A DNA stretch of 64,000 nt. Source: Pseudomonas sp. TH43. Lineage in GTDB: Bacteria > Pseudomonadota > Gammaproteobacteria > Pseudomonadales > Pseudomonadaceae. Numbering within the stretch: the first letter of the stretch is position 1; every line of letters starts with the position of its first letter. A model generated the notes under the pieces. The model ran no database searches and was not told where the DNA came from. It saw only the letters and a list, made by a program, of their open reading frames with translations. The translations under genes and the position numbers were made by a program. Of the stretch, positions 1-15,855 are shown one piece after another. The stretch lies in contig NZ_JAEKFI010000003.1 in the NCBI RefSeq assembly GCF_016650635.1, forward strand, positions 930,001 to 994,000, in the 5' to 3' direction.

Positions 1-585
1 CTTTTGCGTCAGCTCTCGTGCAGCGCGCAGGTACACGTTGAGTTCCTTGACCACATGAATCGGCAACCGGATGGTCCGGGTCTGATTCATGATCGCGCGC
101 TCGATGGTTTGACGTATCCACCAGGTCGCGTAGGTCGAGAAGCGGAAACCGCGTTCAGGGTCGAACTTTTCCACCGCGCGGATCAGCCCGAGGTTGCCCT
201 CTTCGATCAGATCCAGCAACGACAGCCCCCGATTGACATAACGCCGGGCGATTTTCACCACCAGGCGCAGGTTACTTTCAATCATGCGTTTGCGCCCAGC
301 CGGATCGCCACTTTGCGACAAACGCGCAAAATGAACTTCTTCCTCCGGGGAGAGCAATGGGGAAAAGCCGATTTCGTTGAGATACAACTGCGTGGCATCA
401 AGTGCACGCGTGTAGTCGATGTACTTGTGTTGTTTAAGTGAGGCGGATTGTTTGGATTTGGAACGAACGGAAGGTGGAGCAGCCCCTTCATCATTCGACA
501 TCGAAGATTCCGAATCGATGCCGGCCTCCATAAGGAGAACCTCATCGTCGATGTCAAACTCCGGCACTTCTTTACTGAGAGCCAT
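1..585 (-). CDS. rpoS: RNA polymerase sigma factor RpoS, N-terminal part (runs off left edge)
   Basis: This is the stationary-phase and general stress sigma factor. The 195 codons visible start at the ATG at 585-583, eight bases after an AAAGGA ribosome-binding site. The reading frame is open to base 1, so the C-terminal regions 3 and 4 lie outside the window. An acidic N-terminus is followed by sigma-70 regions 1.2 and 2, with the core-binding stretch [18 protein letters not shown] and the -10 recognition segment [17 protein letters not shown] clearly readable. It lies downstream of nlpD, the usual gammaproteobacterial arrangement, in which an rpoS promoter often lies in or after nlpD. The 106-base gap to nlpD holds a 7-bp inverted repeat (651-657/675-681) but no clear terminator. 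Confidence 0.97.
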   Translation of the reverse strand, partial: MALSKEVPEFDIDDEVLLMEAGIDSESSMSNDEGAAPPSVRSKSKQSASLKQHKYIDYTRALDATQLYLNEIGFSPLLSPEEEVHFARLSQSGDPAGRKRMIESNLRLVVKIARRYVNRGLSLLDLIEEGNLGLIRAVEKFDPERGFRFSTYATWWIRQTIERAIMNQTRTIRLPIHVVKELNVYLRAARELTQK

Positions 586-691
586 TGTTATAGTCCTTTG
601 GTGAGTTCGACCCCAAGCTCAAGCGACGCCTTTATCCTTGGCAGCGCTGGAGCCTGTCCCCTCTACGTGACGGAACAGGCTGGCTTACAAG

Positions 692-1570
692 TCAACGTCT
701 TGGCAGGAACTGCAACGGATCCACAGGTTTACCTTGGCGGCGAATCTCAAAATGCAGTTTCACCCGGTCTGTACCCGTTGACCCCATTTCGGCAATTGTC
801 TGTCCGACCTTGACCTGCTGTCCCTCCCGAACCAACAGCCTGCGGTTATGGCCGTAGGCACTGACGTAGGTTTCGCTGTGTTTGATGATGACTAATTCGC
901 CGTAGCCCCTTAAGCCACTCCCGGCGTAAACCACCGTCCCATCAGACGCAGCTAAAACAGGCTGTCCCAAATCTCCGGCGATATCAATTCCTTTATTCAA
1001 ACTACCGTTTGAAGAGAATTTTCCAATCAGAATGCCATTAGATGGCCATCCCCAGCCGGTCGGGGCTGGCCCTGCCGGAGGCAGTGGAGCGGGGGTTTGC
1101 TTGTTGGCGACGGACGGTACAGCGCCCGCAGAACCGCCCGCAGAACCCGTGGTGGTAGTGGTCGTGGTGCCATTTGCCTGGCGTCGGATTACCGTTGTTT
1201 TGCTCGACGAAGAAGGTGAAGAACTGGCGCCGCTCACCACTGCTGTCGACGTTGAACCGGTGCGGCCATCAAAGCGAATTGTCTGACCCGGATGGATCGT
1301 ATACGGCGTAGGAATATTGTTCCGGGCAGCGAGGGCTTTGTAGTCCCAGCCGTAGCGAAAAGCGATCGAAAACATCGTATCGCCCGGACGGACTACATAT
1401 TGCCCGGTCGTTACCGCAGGACGCTGCGCGACCGCGTTGCGATCGACCACTCGAACGTTACTCGATTTGGTGCTGGAGCAACCCACCAGCAAGGTGCTCA
1501 AGACAAGGCCAGTCACCAGGCGCTGAAAGCTCGTGTTACCCATACGCTGCGCAATGACTGTGAGACTCAC
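692..1570 (-). CDS. nlpD: NlpD-type lipoprotein, LysM plus degenerate M23 domain
   Basis: Outer-membrane lipoprotein of 292 residues, predicted to activate a periplasmic amidase during cell separation. A GTG start at 1570 is chosen because AAAGGGAG lies six bases upstream; an in-frame ATG at 1543 has no such site. The signal peptide ends in the lipobox LLVG with Cys31 as lipid anchor. A LysM domain (about residues 57-100, YVVRPGDTMFSIAFRYGW) binds peptidoglycan. A Ser/Thr-rich linker leads to a C-terminal M23 fold. The zinc site is degenerate: the usual HxGxD reads NKGID, and the first His of the HxH motif is replaced (KLHFE). This fits the non-catalytic NlpD/EnvC activators rather than an active endopeptidase. 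It lies between pcm and rpoS. Confidence 0.93.
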   Translation of the reverse strand: MSLTVIAQRMGNTSFQRLVTGLVLSTLLVGCSSTKSSNVRVVDRNAVAQRPAVTTGQYVVRPGDTMFSIAFRYGWDYKALAARNNIPTPYTIHPGQTIRFDGRTGSTSTAVVSGASSSPSSSSKTTVIRRQANGTTTTTTTGSAGGSAGAVPSVANKQTPAPLPPAGPAPTGWGWPSNGILIGKFSSNGSLNKGIDIAGDLGQPVLAASDGTVVYAGSGLRGYGELVIIKHSETYVSAYGHNRRLLVREGQQVKVGQTIAEMGSTGTDRVKLHFEIRRQGKPVDPLQFLPRR

Positions 1571-1782
1571 CCGCCGCTCCCTTTGTGGTGGCTGAAAAAT
1601 TTGGAATGCCGGTTTTCGGCATGACGTGTCGCAAGTATAACGGGCCGAATCGGCTTTACCTTTAATGAAGCGAAATCGCTTCGCGCACACGTTTGCAAGT
1701 TGAAAATCTGCTGCGTTTAAACAATCGCTGCCGGAGTAAGACCTGGGCGAACGAAAGGAATTCAGCACCTTTATATAAATGC

Positions 1783-3196
<1,414 letters not shown>

Positions 3197-3209
<13 letters not shown>

Positions 3210-4255
3210 GGGCTGTCCGTCTGCCCCACCGGCACCAGATCAACGAGTTCGCGCACCAATACGGTGGCGAAGCATCCGGCCGGGAGGACGAATTCCAGTT
3301 GCAGAATGTCAGGCTGGGGATAATGCCACGTCAATCCGCCAATGGGCAGCCGCAGGATGCGACGTTCATGGCTCATGCCGGCATGAATCAACCAATCGCG
3401 CAGCTCTGCATGCTCGGCGGCGATCCCCTGCTCCAGATCATGGACAGCGCCTGCGGTCGGCGAGTCACCTTCGCCCCACTGCGGGCCGGTCGGATGCAGG
3501 TCGAGAATGGCCAGACGCGGGTCGCTGCATTCAGCTTCACCGGCCGGGAAAAAGCTGCGGCTGTCGGTGAATGCCAACAGATCGCCGACTTGTGCCTTTT
3601 GCCAGGTGCCATCGGCGACCCGCGCCGCCAGCACCTGATTGAACAGAAAACTACGCGCTGTCGAGAGCAGGCGCGAACGCACATTGCGTTGCTCCGGCAA
3701 TGCCTTGCGCGCCGCCCACGCACGCGCATCAACGACGTTGCCGCCATCATGGCCGAAACGCTGGGCACCGAAATAATTAGGGATGCCTTGTTTCGCGATC
3801 AGCTGCAACCGCTCTTCGATGGCGGCTTTGTCGCCATTGAATTGAGTCAGGCGCAGCGTGAAGCCGTTGGCCGAATGCGCACCGCGTTGCAGCTTGCGCT
3901 TGTGTCGGGTGGTCTTGAGGATCTTCAGCGTGTCGTTTTCCGCTGCCGAAAGATCGGGATCAGCCTTGCCCGGCAACTGCACGCTGAACCACTGACGGGT
4001 CAGCGCCTGACGATCCTTGAGGCCGGCGTAGCTGACGGTACGCAACGGCACGCCGGCAGCCTTGGCGATACGCCGCGCAGCCTCTTCGGTGTTCAGGCCA
4101 CGCTTCTCGACCCATATCCACAAATGTTCGCCGTCACCGCTGAACGGGATGTCGAGAACTTCATCGACCTGAAAATCTTCAGCAATGGCTTTCAGTACCG
4201 CGCTGCCGAGGGGTTCGCCATAGGCCCGCGGGCCGAGCAATTGCAGTTCATTCAT
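3197..4255 (-). CDS. truD: tRNA pseudouridine(13) synthase TruD
   Basis: Converts uridine 13 of tRNA-Glu to pseudouridine. Its 352 residues match the TruD family. The catalytic aspartate sits in [18 protein letters not shown] near residue 80, and the conserved [15 protein letters not shown] segment is present in the middle of the protein. The ATG at 4255 overlaps the ispF stop in an ATGA arrangement. The last 13 bases overlap surE. The ispF-truD-surE order is common in gammaproteobacteria and points to co-transcription. Confidence 0.96.
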
Positions 4256-4725
4256 GCGCGCAGCAACAAGGCAACGGAGTGCACGGCAATGCCTTCTTCG
4301 CGACCGACAAAGCCAAGCTTCTCGGTGGTGGTAGCTTTCACGTTCACTTGATCCAACTCAACTTGTAGATCCGCAGCGATCAGCGCGCGCATCGATTCGA
4401 TATGCGGGGCCATTTTTGGCGCCTGGGCGACGATGGTGTTATCGACGTTGCCGACTTTCCAGCCTTTGGCGTGGATCAGCGCGACCACATGACGCAATAG
4501 CGCACGGCTGTCGGCGCCCTTGAATTGCGGGTCGGTGTCCGGGAAGTGTTTGCCGATATCGCCCAGCGCAGCAGCGCCGAGCAAGGCATCACTCAAGGCA
4601 TGCAGCAGGACGTCACCGTCGGAGTGAGCGAGCAGCCCGAAGCTGTGTGCGATTCGCACGCCGCCCAGAGTAATGAAATCGCCTTCAGCGAAACGGTGCA
4701 CATCATAGCCGTGGCCAATACGCAT
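4252..4725 (-). CDS. ispF: 2-C-methyl-D-erythritol 2,4-cyclodiphosphate synthase
   Basis: Fifth enzyme of the MEP isoprenoid pathway, forming the cyclic diphosphate from CDP-methylerythritol 2-phosphate. The metal-binding DVHRF near the N-terminus and the [17 protein letters not shown] and [11 protein letters not shown] segments are intact. The start is placed at 4725 ([12 protein letters not shown], 157 residues, the normal length); an upstream in-frame ATG at 4770 would add 15 residues with no homology. The chosen ATG follows directly on the T-run of an intrinsic terminator, whose 3' arm contains GGGG at a plausible ribosome-binding distance. Expression may therefore depend on read-through from fghA or on an internal promoter. 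It overlaps truD by four bases. Confidence 0.95.
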   Translation of the reverse strand: MRIGHGYDVHRFAEGDFITLGGVRIAHSFGLLAHSDGDVLLHALSDALLGAAALGDIGKHFPDTDPQFKGADSRALLRHVVALIHAKGWKVGNVDNTIVAQAPKMAPHIESMRALIAADLQVELDQVNVKATTTEKLGFVGREEGIAVHSVALLLRA

Positions 4726-4755
4726 AAAAAAAACGCCCCGATTTTTGTCAGGGCG
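4726..4755 (-). terminator. Intrinsic terminator after fghA, abutting the ispF start
   Basis: On the minus strand an 8-bp stem CGCCCTGA / TCGGGGCG (4755-4748 with 4741-4734, one G-T pair) encloses a CAAAAA loop and is followed by eight T (4733-4726). The ATG of ispF follows at once. The fghA stop lies 14 bases upstream of the stem. Structure and T-run are those of a strong rho-independent terminator, and its 3' arm doubles as the only purine-rich element before ispF. Confidence 0.85.
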
Positions 4756-4769
4756 TGATTCTACCTGCA

Positions 4770-5615
4770 TTAGGCCCGAAGGGCGCGTGCGTGATGCTGC
4801 AAGTGGTCGTCTATGAAGCTTGAGATGAAGAAATAGCTGTGGTCGTAGCCCGGTTGCAGGCGCAACGTCAGCGGGTGGCCCGCCTGTTTTGCCGCTTGTT
4901 GCAGTGCCTCGGGTTTGAGCTGGGTGGCGAGGAAGTCGTCACGATCACCTTGATCGACCAATAGCGGCAGCTTTTCATCCGCGTCGGCGATCAGCGCGCA
5001 GGCATCCCACTCCTTCCACTTCGAACGGTCTTCGCCCAGGTAACGGGAAAATGCCTTCTGACCCCACGGGCAATCCATCGGATTGTTGATGGGCGAAAAT
5101 GCCGACACCGATTGATAATGCCCCGGATTACGCAATGCGCAGACCAACGCGCCGTGGCCGCCCATGGAGTGGCCGCTGATGCTGCGCTGGTCCGACGCAG
5201 GGAAATGCGCTTCAACCAGTGAAGGCAATTCCTGCACGACATAGTCATGCATCCGATAGTGTCGCGACCAAGGTTCCTGCGTGGCATTCAGATAGAACCC
5301 GGCGCCAAGGCCGAAATCCCATGCGCCATCCGGATCGCCCGGCACATCCGCGCCGCGTGGACTGGTGTCCGGGGCGACGATGATCAAACCGAGTTCGGCC
5401 GCCATGCGCAGGGCGCCGGCCTTGTGCATGAAGTTCTCATCAGTGCAGGTCAGGCCCGACAACCAGTACAGCACCGGCAGCTTGCCGCCCTGCTCTGCCT
5501 GCGGTGGCAGATAGACAGCGAACACCATGTCGCAACCGAGCACATCGGAACGATGGCGGTAACGCTTGTGCCAACCGCCAAAACTCTTCTGACAGGAGAT
5601 ATTTTCCAGACTCAT
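4770..5615 (-). CDS. fghA: S-formylglutathione hydrolase
   Basis: Esterase-D family serine hydrolase that splits S-formylglutathione to formate and glutathione, the second step of glutathione-dependent formaldehyde detoxification. The 281-residue alpha/beta hydrolase carries the nucleophile elbow GHSMGG (Ser150), the acidic segment DQGDRDDF (221-228) and the catalytic His259 in YDHSYFF. The conserved [12 protein letters not shown] region near residue 51 is also present. It lies 65 bases downstream of adhC, which supplies its substrate, and is closed by an intrinsic terminator at 4726-4755. The pair is almost certainly one operon. Confidence 0.96.
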   Translation of the reverse strand: MSLENISCQKSFGGWHKRYRHRSDVLGCDMVFAVYLPPQAEQGGKLPVLYWLSGLTCTDENFMHKAGALRMAAELGLIIVAPDTSPRGADVPGDPDGAWDFGLGAGFYLNATQEPWSRHYRMHDYVVQELPSLVEAHFPASDQRSISGHSMGGHGALVCALRNPGHYQSVSAFSPINNPMDCPWGQKAFSRYLGEDRSKWKEWDACALIADADEKLPLLVDQGDRDDFLATQLKPEALQQAAKQAGHPLTLRLQPGYDHSYFFISSFIDDHLQHHARALRA

Positions 5616-5680
5616 GTAAAGACTCCTACGCGGTCACGGCAACACGCCTTCACGACGTGTCGCCATATCCCGGCGATTGA

Positions 5681-7806
<2,126 letters not shown>

Positions 7807-7819
7807 GTGTTGCGTTGTC

Positions 7820-7927
7820 TGTGGAGGCGCCTTCGCGAGCAGGCTCGCTCCCACAGGGGATCTCCGGTGGATACAAAAATCGTGTTCGGCGTAATTCAAA
7901 GGTGGGAGCGAGACTGCTAGCGAAGGC
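7820..7927. repeat. REP pair (REPIN), second arm degenerate
   Basis: GCCTTCGCGAGCAGGCTCGC followed by TCCCAC (7830-7855) faces a diverged inverted copy GTGGGAGCGAGACTGCTAGC (7902-7921), about 50 bases apart. It is a doublet of the GTGGGAGCGAGCCTGCTCGC family, placed between the convergent ends of the LysR gene and ispD. The right arm carries substitutions that would weaken its hairpin. Confidence 0.85.
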
Positions 7928-7949
7928 AATCTGACAGGCTCTACAGCAC

Positions 7950-8657
7950 TTAGCGGCGATTCGCCCAACGCTGGCGCAACCATTCGAGATCTTCCGGCCG
8001 GGTCACCTTGAGATTATCCGCCCGCCCTTCAATCAGTCGCGGCGCCAGCCCCGCCCACTCCATCGCTGAAGCCTCATCGGTAATCACCGCATCAGCAACC
8101 AGACTGTCCGCCAACGCCCGATGCAAAGCACCCAGTCGAAACATCTGCGGCGTGTACGCCTGCCAGATCACGCTACGATCCACGGTCTCAAGCACGCGAC
8201 CATTTTTGTCGACGCGCTTCAGCGTGTCACGCGCAGGCACCGCCAGCAAACCGCCCACCGGGTCATCCGCCAGTTCATCCAGCAATTTGTCCAGATCCTC
8301 ACGACTGAGGTTCGGCCGCGCCGCATCGTGTACCAGCACCCAATCTTCATCGTCGGCACCCTGCGCATGTAGGTGCAGCAAGGCATTGAGCACCGAGCCT
8401 GAACGCTCGGCACCGCCCTCAACCCGCTGAATACGCGGATCGCTGGCGCTCGCCAGGTTCGGCCAATAAGGATCATCGACAGCAAGACTGACCACCAGGC
8501 CTCGGAGGCTCGGGTGATCGAGGAAACAGCCGAGGCTGTGTTCGAGAATTGTGCGCCCGCCCAGTTGCAAGTACTGCTTGGGACGGTCCGCGGCCATTCG
8601 GGCACCGACGCCCGCGGCAGGAATCACGGCCCAGAAGGCCGGCAGAGAATTGATCAT
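7950..8657 (-). CDS. ispD: 2-C-methyl-D-erythritol 4-phosphate cytidylyltransferase
   Basis: Third step of the MEP pathway, coupling CTP and methylerythritol phosphate to CDP-methylerythritol. The N-terminal nucleotide-binding signature VIPAAGVGARMAADRPKQYL is complete, and the VLVHDAARPN segment typical of the family is present. Length is 235 residues. The ATG at 8657 overlaps the ftsB stop by four bases, a conserved ftsB-ispD pairing across gammaproteobacteria. The gene ends close to a REP pair. Confidence 0.96.
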   Translation of the reverse strand: MINSLPAFWAVIPAAGVGARMAADRPKQYLQLGGRTILEHSLGCFLDHPSLRGLVVSLAVDDPYWPNLASASDPRIQRVEGGAERSGSVLNALLHLHAQGADDEDWVLVHDAARPNLSREDLDKLLDELADDPVGGLLAVPARDTLKRVDKNGRVLETVDRSVIWQAYTPQMFRLGALHRALADSLVADAVITDEASAMEWAGLAPRLIEGRADNLKVTRPEDLEWLRQRWANRR

Positions 8658-8932
8658 TGGGCCAACTGGTAAAGGGTTTCGCCGTCCTTGACCATGCCCA
8701 ACTCGTGACGAGCCCGTTCTTCAACGGTCTCCATGCCTTTTTTCAGCTCACTGACTTCAGCGTCCATCACTCGGTTGCGCTCCAGCAAACCCTCGTTCTC
8801 GGCATGTTGATCAGCAATCTGCTGATTCAGCTCGGCGACCTGCGCCAGACTGCCATTGCCCACCCACAGGCGGTACTGCAGACCGGCCAGCAGCAAGAGC
8901 AAAACGAGAAACAACCAGTAAGGACTGCGCAT
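8654..8932 (-). CDS. ftsB: Cell division protein FtsB
   Basis: Small bitopic inner-membrane protein of the FtsQLB divisome subcomplex. The 92 residues hold one transmembrane helix (about 4-22, YWLFLVLLLLLAGLQY) and a periplasmic leucine-zipper coiled coil (about 30-65), ending with the conserved ERARHELGMVKDGETLYQ segment. It overlaps ispD by four bases. It lies 172 bases downstream of eno, separated by a hairpin. Confidence 0.95.
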   Translation of the reverse strand: MRSPYWLFLVLLLLLAGLQYRLWVGNGSLAQVAELNQQIADQHAENEGLLERNRVMDAEVSELKKGMETVEERARHELGMVKDGETLYQLAQ

Positions 8933-8990
8933 CGAATATCAGGTATCCAGTGAAAAAAGACAGCCACGCTAAAACTTTGAAGCATCTGAT

Positions 8991-9023
8991 AGCACGAAGC
9001 CTGGAAAGATCCAGGCTTGTGCT
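8991..9023 (-). terminator. Hairpin downstream of eno
   Basis: AGCACGAAGCCTGG (8991-9004) pairs with CCAGGCTTGTGCT (9011-9023) around a six-base loop, with one bulged G: 13 base pairs. On the minus strand it follows the eno stop by about 80 bases. The T-run after it is poor, so it may be a transcript 3' end or an attenuator before ftsB. Confidence 0.55.
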
Positions 9024-9104
9024 GTTAAGGCATCAGATTAGTGGCAAATCCATCGCTGTCACGACTTTTTCGACACAATCCGGTGTCCTTTTATCAGTTT
9101 CCGC

Positions 9105-10532
<1,428 letters not shown>

Positions 10533-10550
10533 TTACCGGAGAATTGAGTG

Positions 10551-13054
<2,504 letters not shown>

Positions 13055-13307
13055 TTAAAGCGGTCCGAGCCGCCGGGGAAAGCGAAGGAAGGCCGAAGCC
13101 CCCGATCACCTGCATTAATCACAGTGCACCTTTCAAAAAAACCGCCGCGTTGGGACAGACCGGCAGTGGAAACACCGGTACGTTGCTCGCTACACATTTT
13201 TTGGAATCGCCCAGCAAAGACTGCTTGGTAATCGGCAACTCCTGCAATTCAGGCGAATCCACAGAAGTTGTATCAAGAAGGGAGCGTAGTCTACCGGAAT
13301 GCCCCTT

Positions 13308-14636
13308 TCATCTCAAACCTTGATCTTCGTCTGTTGGCTGCCAATGCAATTTCCAGCCTTCCCGCACATTGCCATCAAGACTCGGCAGGTTCGCCACCGC
13401 GAGCAATTCTGCACCGCGAAACAGCAGCGGCAATCTGCCACGCAGGAAGCTCGGCACGGCACGCTCGTTGAGCAGGCGCTTGAGGTCGCGGTGGCCGCGA
13501 TCAGCCAGATGCAGCACTTCACCGCCCTGACGATAAGCGATGTGCAATGGCCCGCAAGGAGTCTGCCCGCTGAACATGACACACCCGTTATCGGGCAAGC
13601 GTAGCGCTGAAGATGGCGCCTGCCACTCAGCGCCGATCACTGGCGCGCGCAGCCAGTCGCCACTGAGCCACCACACACGACCGGCGCTGCGATGCAACTG
13701 GCCATCGGCCAGACGCCAGAGGGGTGAAGCATCGCCAGCGGCTTCGCACAGACTCGACCAACCCGACCAATGGTCAGTCTCAGGTAGTCGAGTCAACGGC
13801 TCGAGCCAATGACCGAGAGCATTTCGCTGGCGGGCTGCGGAGAGCGCTGCGAGCGGCGCCAGCTCAAGCGACGGCAATCCCAGCCATTGGAAATCATGAG
13901 CCGTCGCGGCCTGCGCCAGATCGATTTTTGCCAACTCATCAAGCAAGCCTTGCGCCTCACGCAGATGCGCGGCGCTGCGGGCCATGCTCGCCTGCGCTTG
14001 CGGCCAGCGCCCGGTCAGCAGCGGCATGACTTGATGACGCAGGTAGTTGCGCGAAAATTGCCGGTCCTGATTCGACGGGTCTTCTATCCACTGCAATTGC
14101 TGAGCCTGCGCATAAGCTTCCAGCTCGGCCCGCGAGACATCCAGCAACGGACGAATCAACGTGCCCTGCCCCACCGGTCGTTGCTTCGGCATCCCTGACA
14201 ACCCGCGCACGCCAGCGCCACGCAATAACCGGAACAACAGCGTTTCCGCTTGATCATCGCGATGCTGACCGGTCAGCAGTACGTCATCAACTTGCGTAAG
14301 CGCACTGAACACCGCATATCGCGCATCCCGCGCTGCCTGCTCCAGACTTGCTCCGGGTTTCACAGTCACCCGTTCGATCCGCAACGGCACACCCAGCGCA
14401 TCGCAGACGGACTGGCAATGTTGCGGCCACGCATCAGCCGCAGCCTGGAGGCCGTGATGGATATGGATAGCACTGAGCGTCGGGAGGGGTTCGGTTTTGG
14501 CGAGTTGAGCAAGCAGATGCAGCAGGACGGTGGAATCGAGACCACCGGAGAAGGCGATGCGCCAATGCGCGGCGTTGCGCCAAGGCTCCAGGTTGCGCAA
14601 AAGCCGTGAAGGCAAATCAATCATGGACTGACCCAT
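13308..14636 (-). CDS. tilS: tRNA(Ile)-lysidine synthase
   Basis: Modifies cytidine 34 of the tRNA-Ile reading AUA to lysidine, changing both codon and aminoacylation identity; essential in bacteria that decode AUA this way. The PP-loop SGGLDS is at residues 30-35, followed by the N-type ATP-pyrophosphatase domain and the TilS substrate-binding and C-terminal domains, 442 residues in all. The ATG at 14636 is preferred over codon 5 because GAGA lies upstream of it. Its position after accA is typical of pseudomonads; a REPIN separates the two. Confidence 0.94.
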   Translation of the reverse strand: MGQSMIDLPSRLLRNLEPWRNAAHWRIAFSGGLDSTVLLHLLAQLAKTEPLPTLSAIHIHHGLQAAADAWPQHCQSVCDALGVPLRIERVTVKPGASLEQAARDARYAVFSALTQVDDVLLTGQHRDDQAETLLFRLLRGAGVRGLSGMPKQRPVGQGTLIRPLLDVSRAELEAYAQAQQLQWIEDPSNQDRQFSRNYLRHQVMPLLTGRWPQAQASMARSAAHLREAQGLLDELAKIDLAQAATAHDFQWLGLPSLELAPLAALSAARQRNALGHWLEPLTRLPETDHWSGWSSLCEAAGDASPLWRLADGQLHRSAGRVWWLSGDWLRAPVIGAEWQAPSSALRLPDNGCVMFSGQTPCGPLHIAYRQGGEVLHLADRGHRDLKRLLNERAVPSFLRGRLPLLFRGAELLAVANLPSLDGNVREGWKLHWQPTDEDQGLR

Positions 14637-14660
14637 AGCTATCTCTTTGCCCCAAACAAA

Positions 14661-14750
14661 TGTGGGAGCGAGCCTGCTCGCGAAGACGGTTTAACATTCA
14701 ACTCATTCGTCGAGTGTTATACCGCTTTCGCGAGCAGGCTCGCTCCCACA
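14661..14750. repeat. REPIN between accA and tilS
   Basis: TGTGGGAGCGAGCCTGCTCG (14661-14680) and its inverted copy CGAGCAGGCTCGCTCCCACA (14731-14750) flank a 50-base variable centre. The arms are perfect copies, so the element looks recent or well maintained. On the minus strand it lies in the accA-tilS spacer and would form a large hairpin in the transcript. Confidence 0.9.
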
Positions 14751-14768
14751 TGGGTATCGCGCTTCGAC

Positions 14769-15716
14769 TTAGAGGCCGTAGCTCATCAGTCGATCATAAC
14801 GGCGCTTCAGCAGTGCTTCGTTATCGAACTTCTTCAGCATCGCCAGTTGCGAGCTCAGCTCCGCACGGATCGATGCGGCAGCAGTCGCCGGATCACGGTG
14901 CGCACCGCCCAGAGGCTCGCCGATCACCTTGTCGACGATACCCAGGCCTTTCAGGCGCTCGGCGGTGATGCCCATCGCTTCGGCAGCATCCGGTGCTTTT
15001 TCGGCGGTTTTCCACAGAATCGATGCGCAACCTTCCGGCGAGATCACCGCGTAGGTCGAGTACTGCAGCATGTTCAGCTGATCGCAGACGCCAATCGCCA
15101 GAGCACCGCCGGAACCACCTTCACCGATGACGGTGGCGATGATCGGGGTCTTCAGACGCGACATCACACGCAGGTTCCAGGCGATGGCTTCGCTCTGGTT
15201 GCGCTCTTCAGCGTCGATACCTGGGTAAGCACCCGGAGTGTCGATGAAGGTCAGGATCGGCATTTTGAAGCGCTCGGCCATTTCCATCAGGCGGCAGGCC
15301 TTGCGGTAGCCTTCCGGACGCGGCATACCGAAGTTGCGGCGTACCTTCTCGCGCACTTCGCGGCCCTTCTGGTGACCGATGATCATCACCGGCTGGTCGT
15401 CCAGACGAGCAATACCACCAACGATTGCAGCGTCGTCGGAGAAGTGACGGTCGCCGTGCAGTTCGTCGAACTCGGTGAAGATGTGCTCGATGTAGTCCAG
15501 GGTGTACGGGCGTTTCGGGTGACGCGCCAGGCGAGCGATCTGCCAGCTGGTCAGCTTGCCAAAGATGTCTTCGGTCAGCGTTTTGCTCTTGTCCTGCAGG
15601 CGGGAGATCTCATCGCCGATATTCAGCGAATTGTCATTACCGACCAAGCGCAACTCTTCGATCTTGGCTTGCAGGTCGGCGATCGGCTGTTCGAAATCTA
15701 GAAAATTCGGGTTCAT
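14769..15716 (-). CDS. accA: Acetyl-CoA carboxylase carboxyltransferase subunit alpha
   Basis: The alpha half of the carboxyltransferase that makes malonyl-CoA, working with AccD and biotinylated AccB. The start at 15716 ([16 protein letters not shown]) gives 315 residues, the usual length; an upstream in-frame codon at 15743 adds only nine. The crotonase-like core is well conserved, including [20 protein letters not shown] and [13 protein letters not shown]. It lies 139 bases downstream of dnaE, the common dnaE-accA order. Confidence 0.97.
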   Translation of the reverse strand: MNPNFLDFEQPIADLQAKIEELRLVGNDNSLNIGDEISRLQDKSKTLTEDIFGKLTSWQIARLARHPKRPYTLDYIEHIFTEFDELHGDRHFSDDAAIVGGIARLDDQPVMIIGHQKGREVREKVRRNFGMPRPEGYRKACRLMEMAERFKMPILTFIDTPGAYPGIDAEERNQSEAIAWNLRVMSRLKTPIIATVIGEGGSGGALAIGVCDQLNMLQYSTYAVISPEGCASILWKTAEKAPDAAEAMGITAERLKGLGIVDKVIGEPLGGAHRDPATAAASIRAELSSQLAMLKKFDNEALLKRRYDRLMSYGL

Positions 15717-15855
15717 AGGCGTCCGTCTTGGGTCGTGTCCCAAATGAGCTTGGGCCGGCCGGTTGTCTATTCGCGCCCTACCTTAAGGGAGAGGCGCGCT
15801 GAGGTCGAGATTAAAAATTCAGGTTGCGGGCGGGCGCCATGATGGCGCTCGCCGG

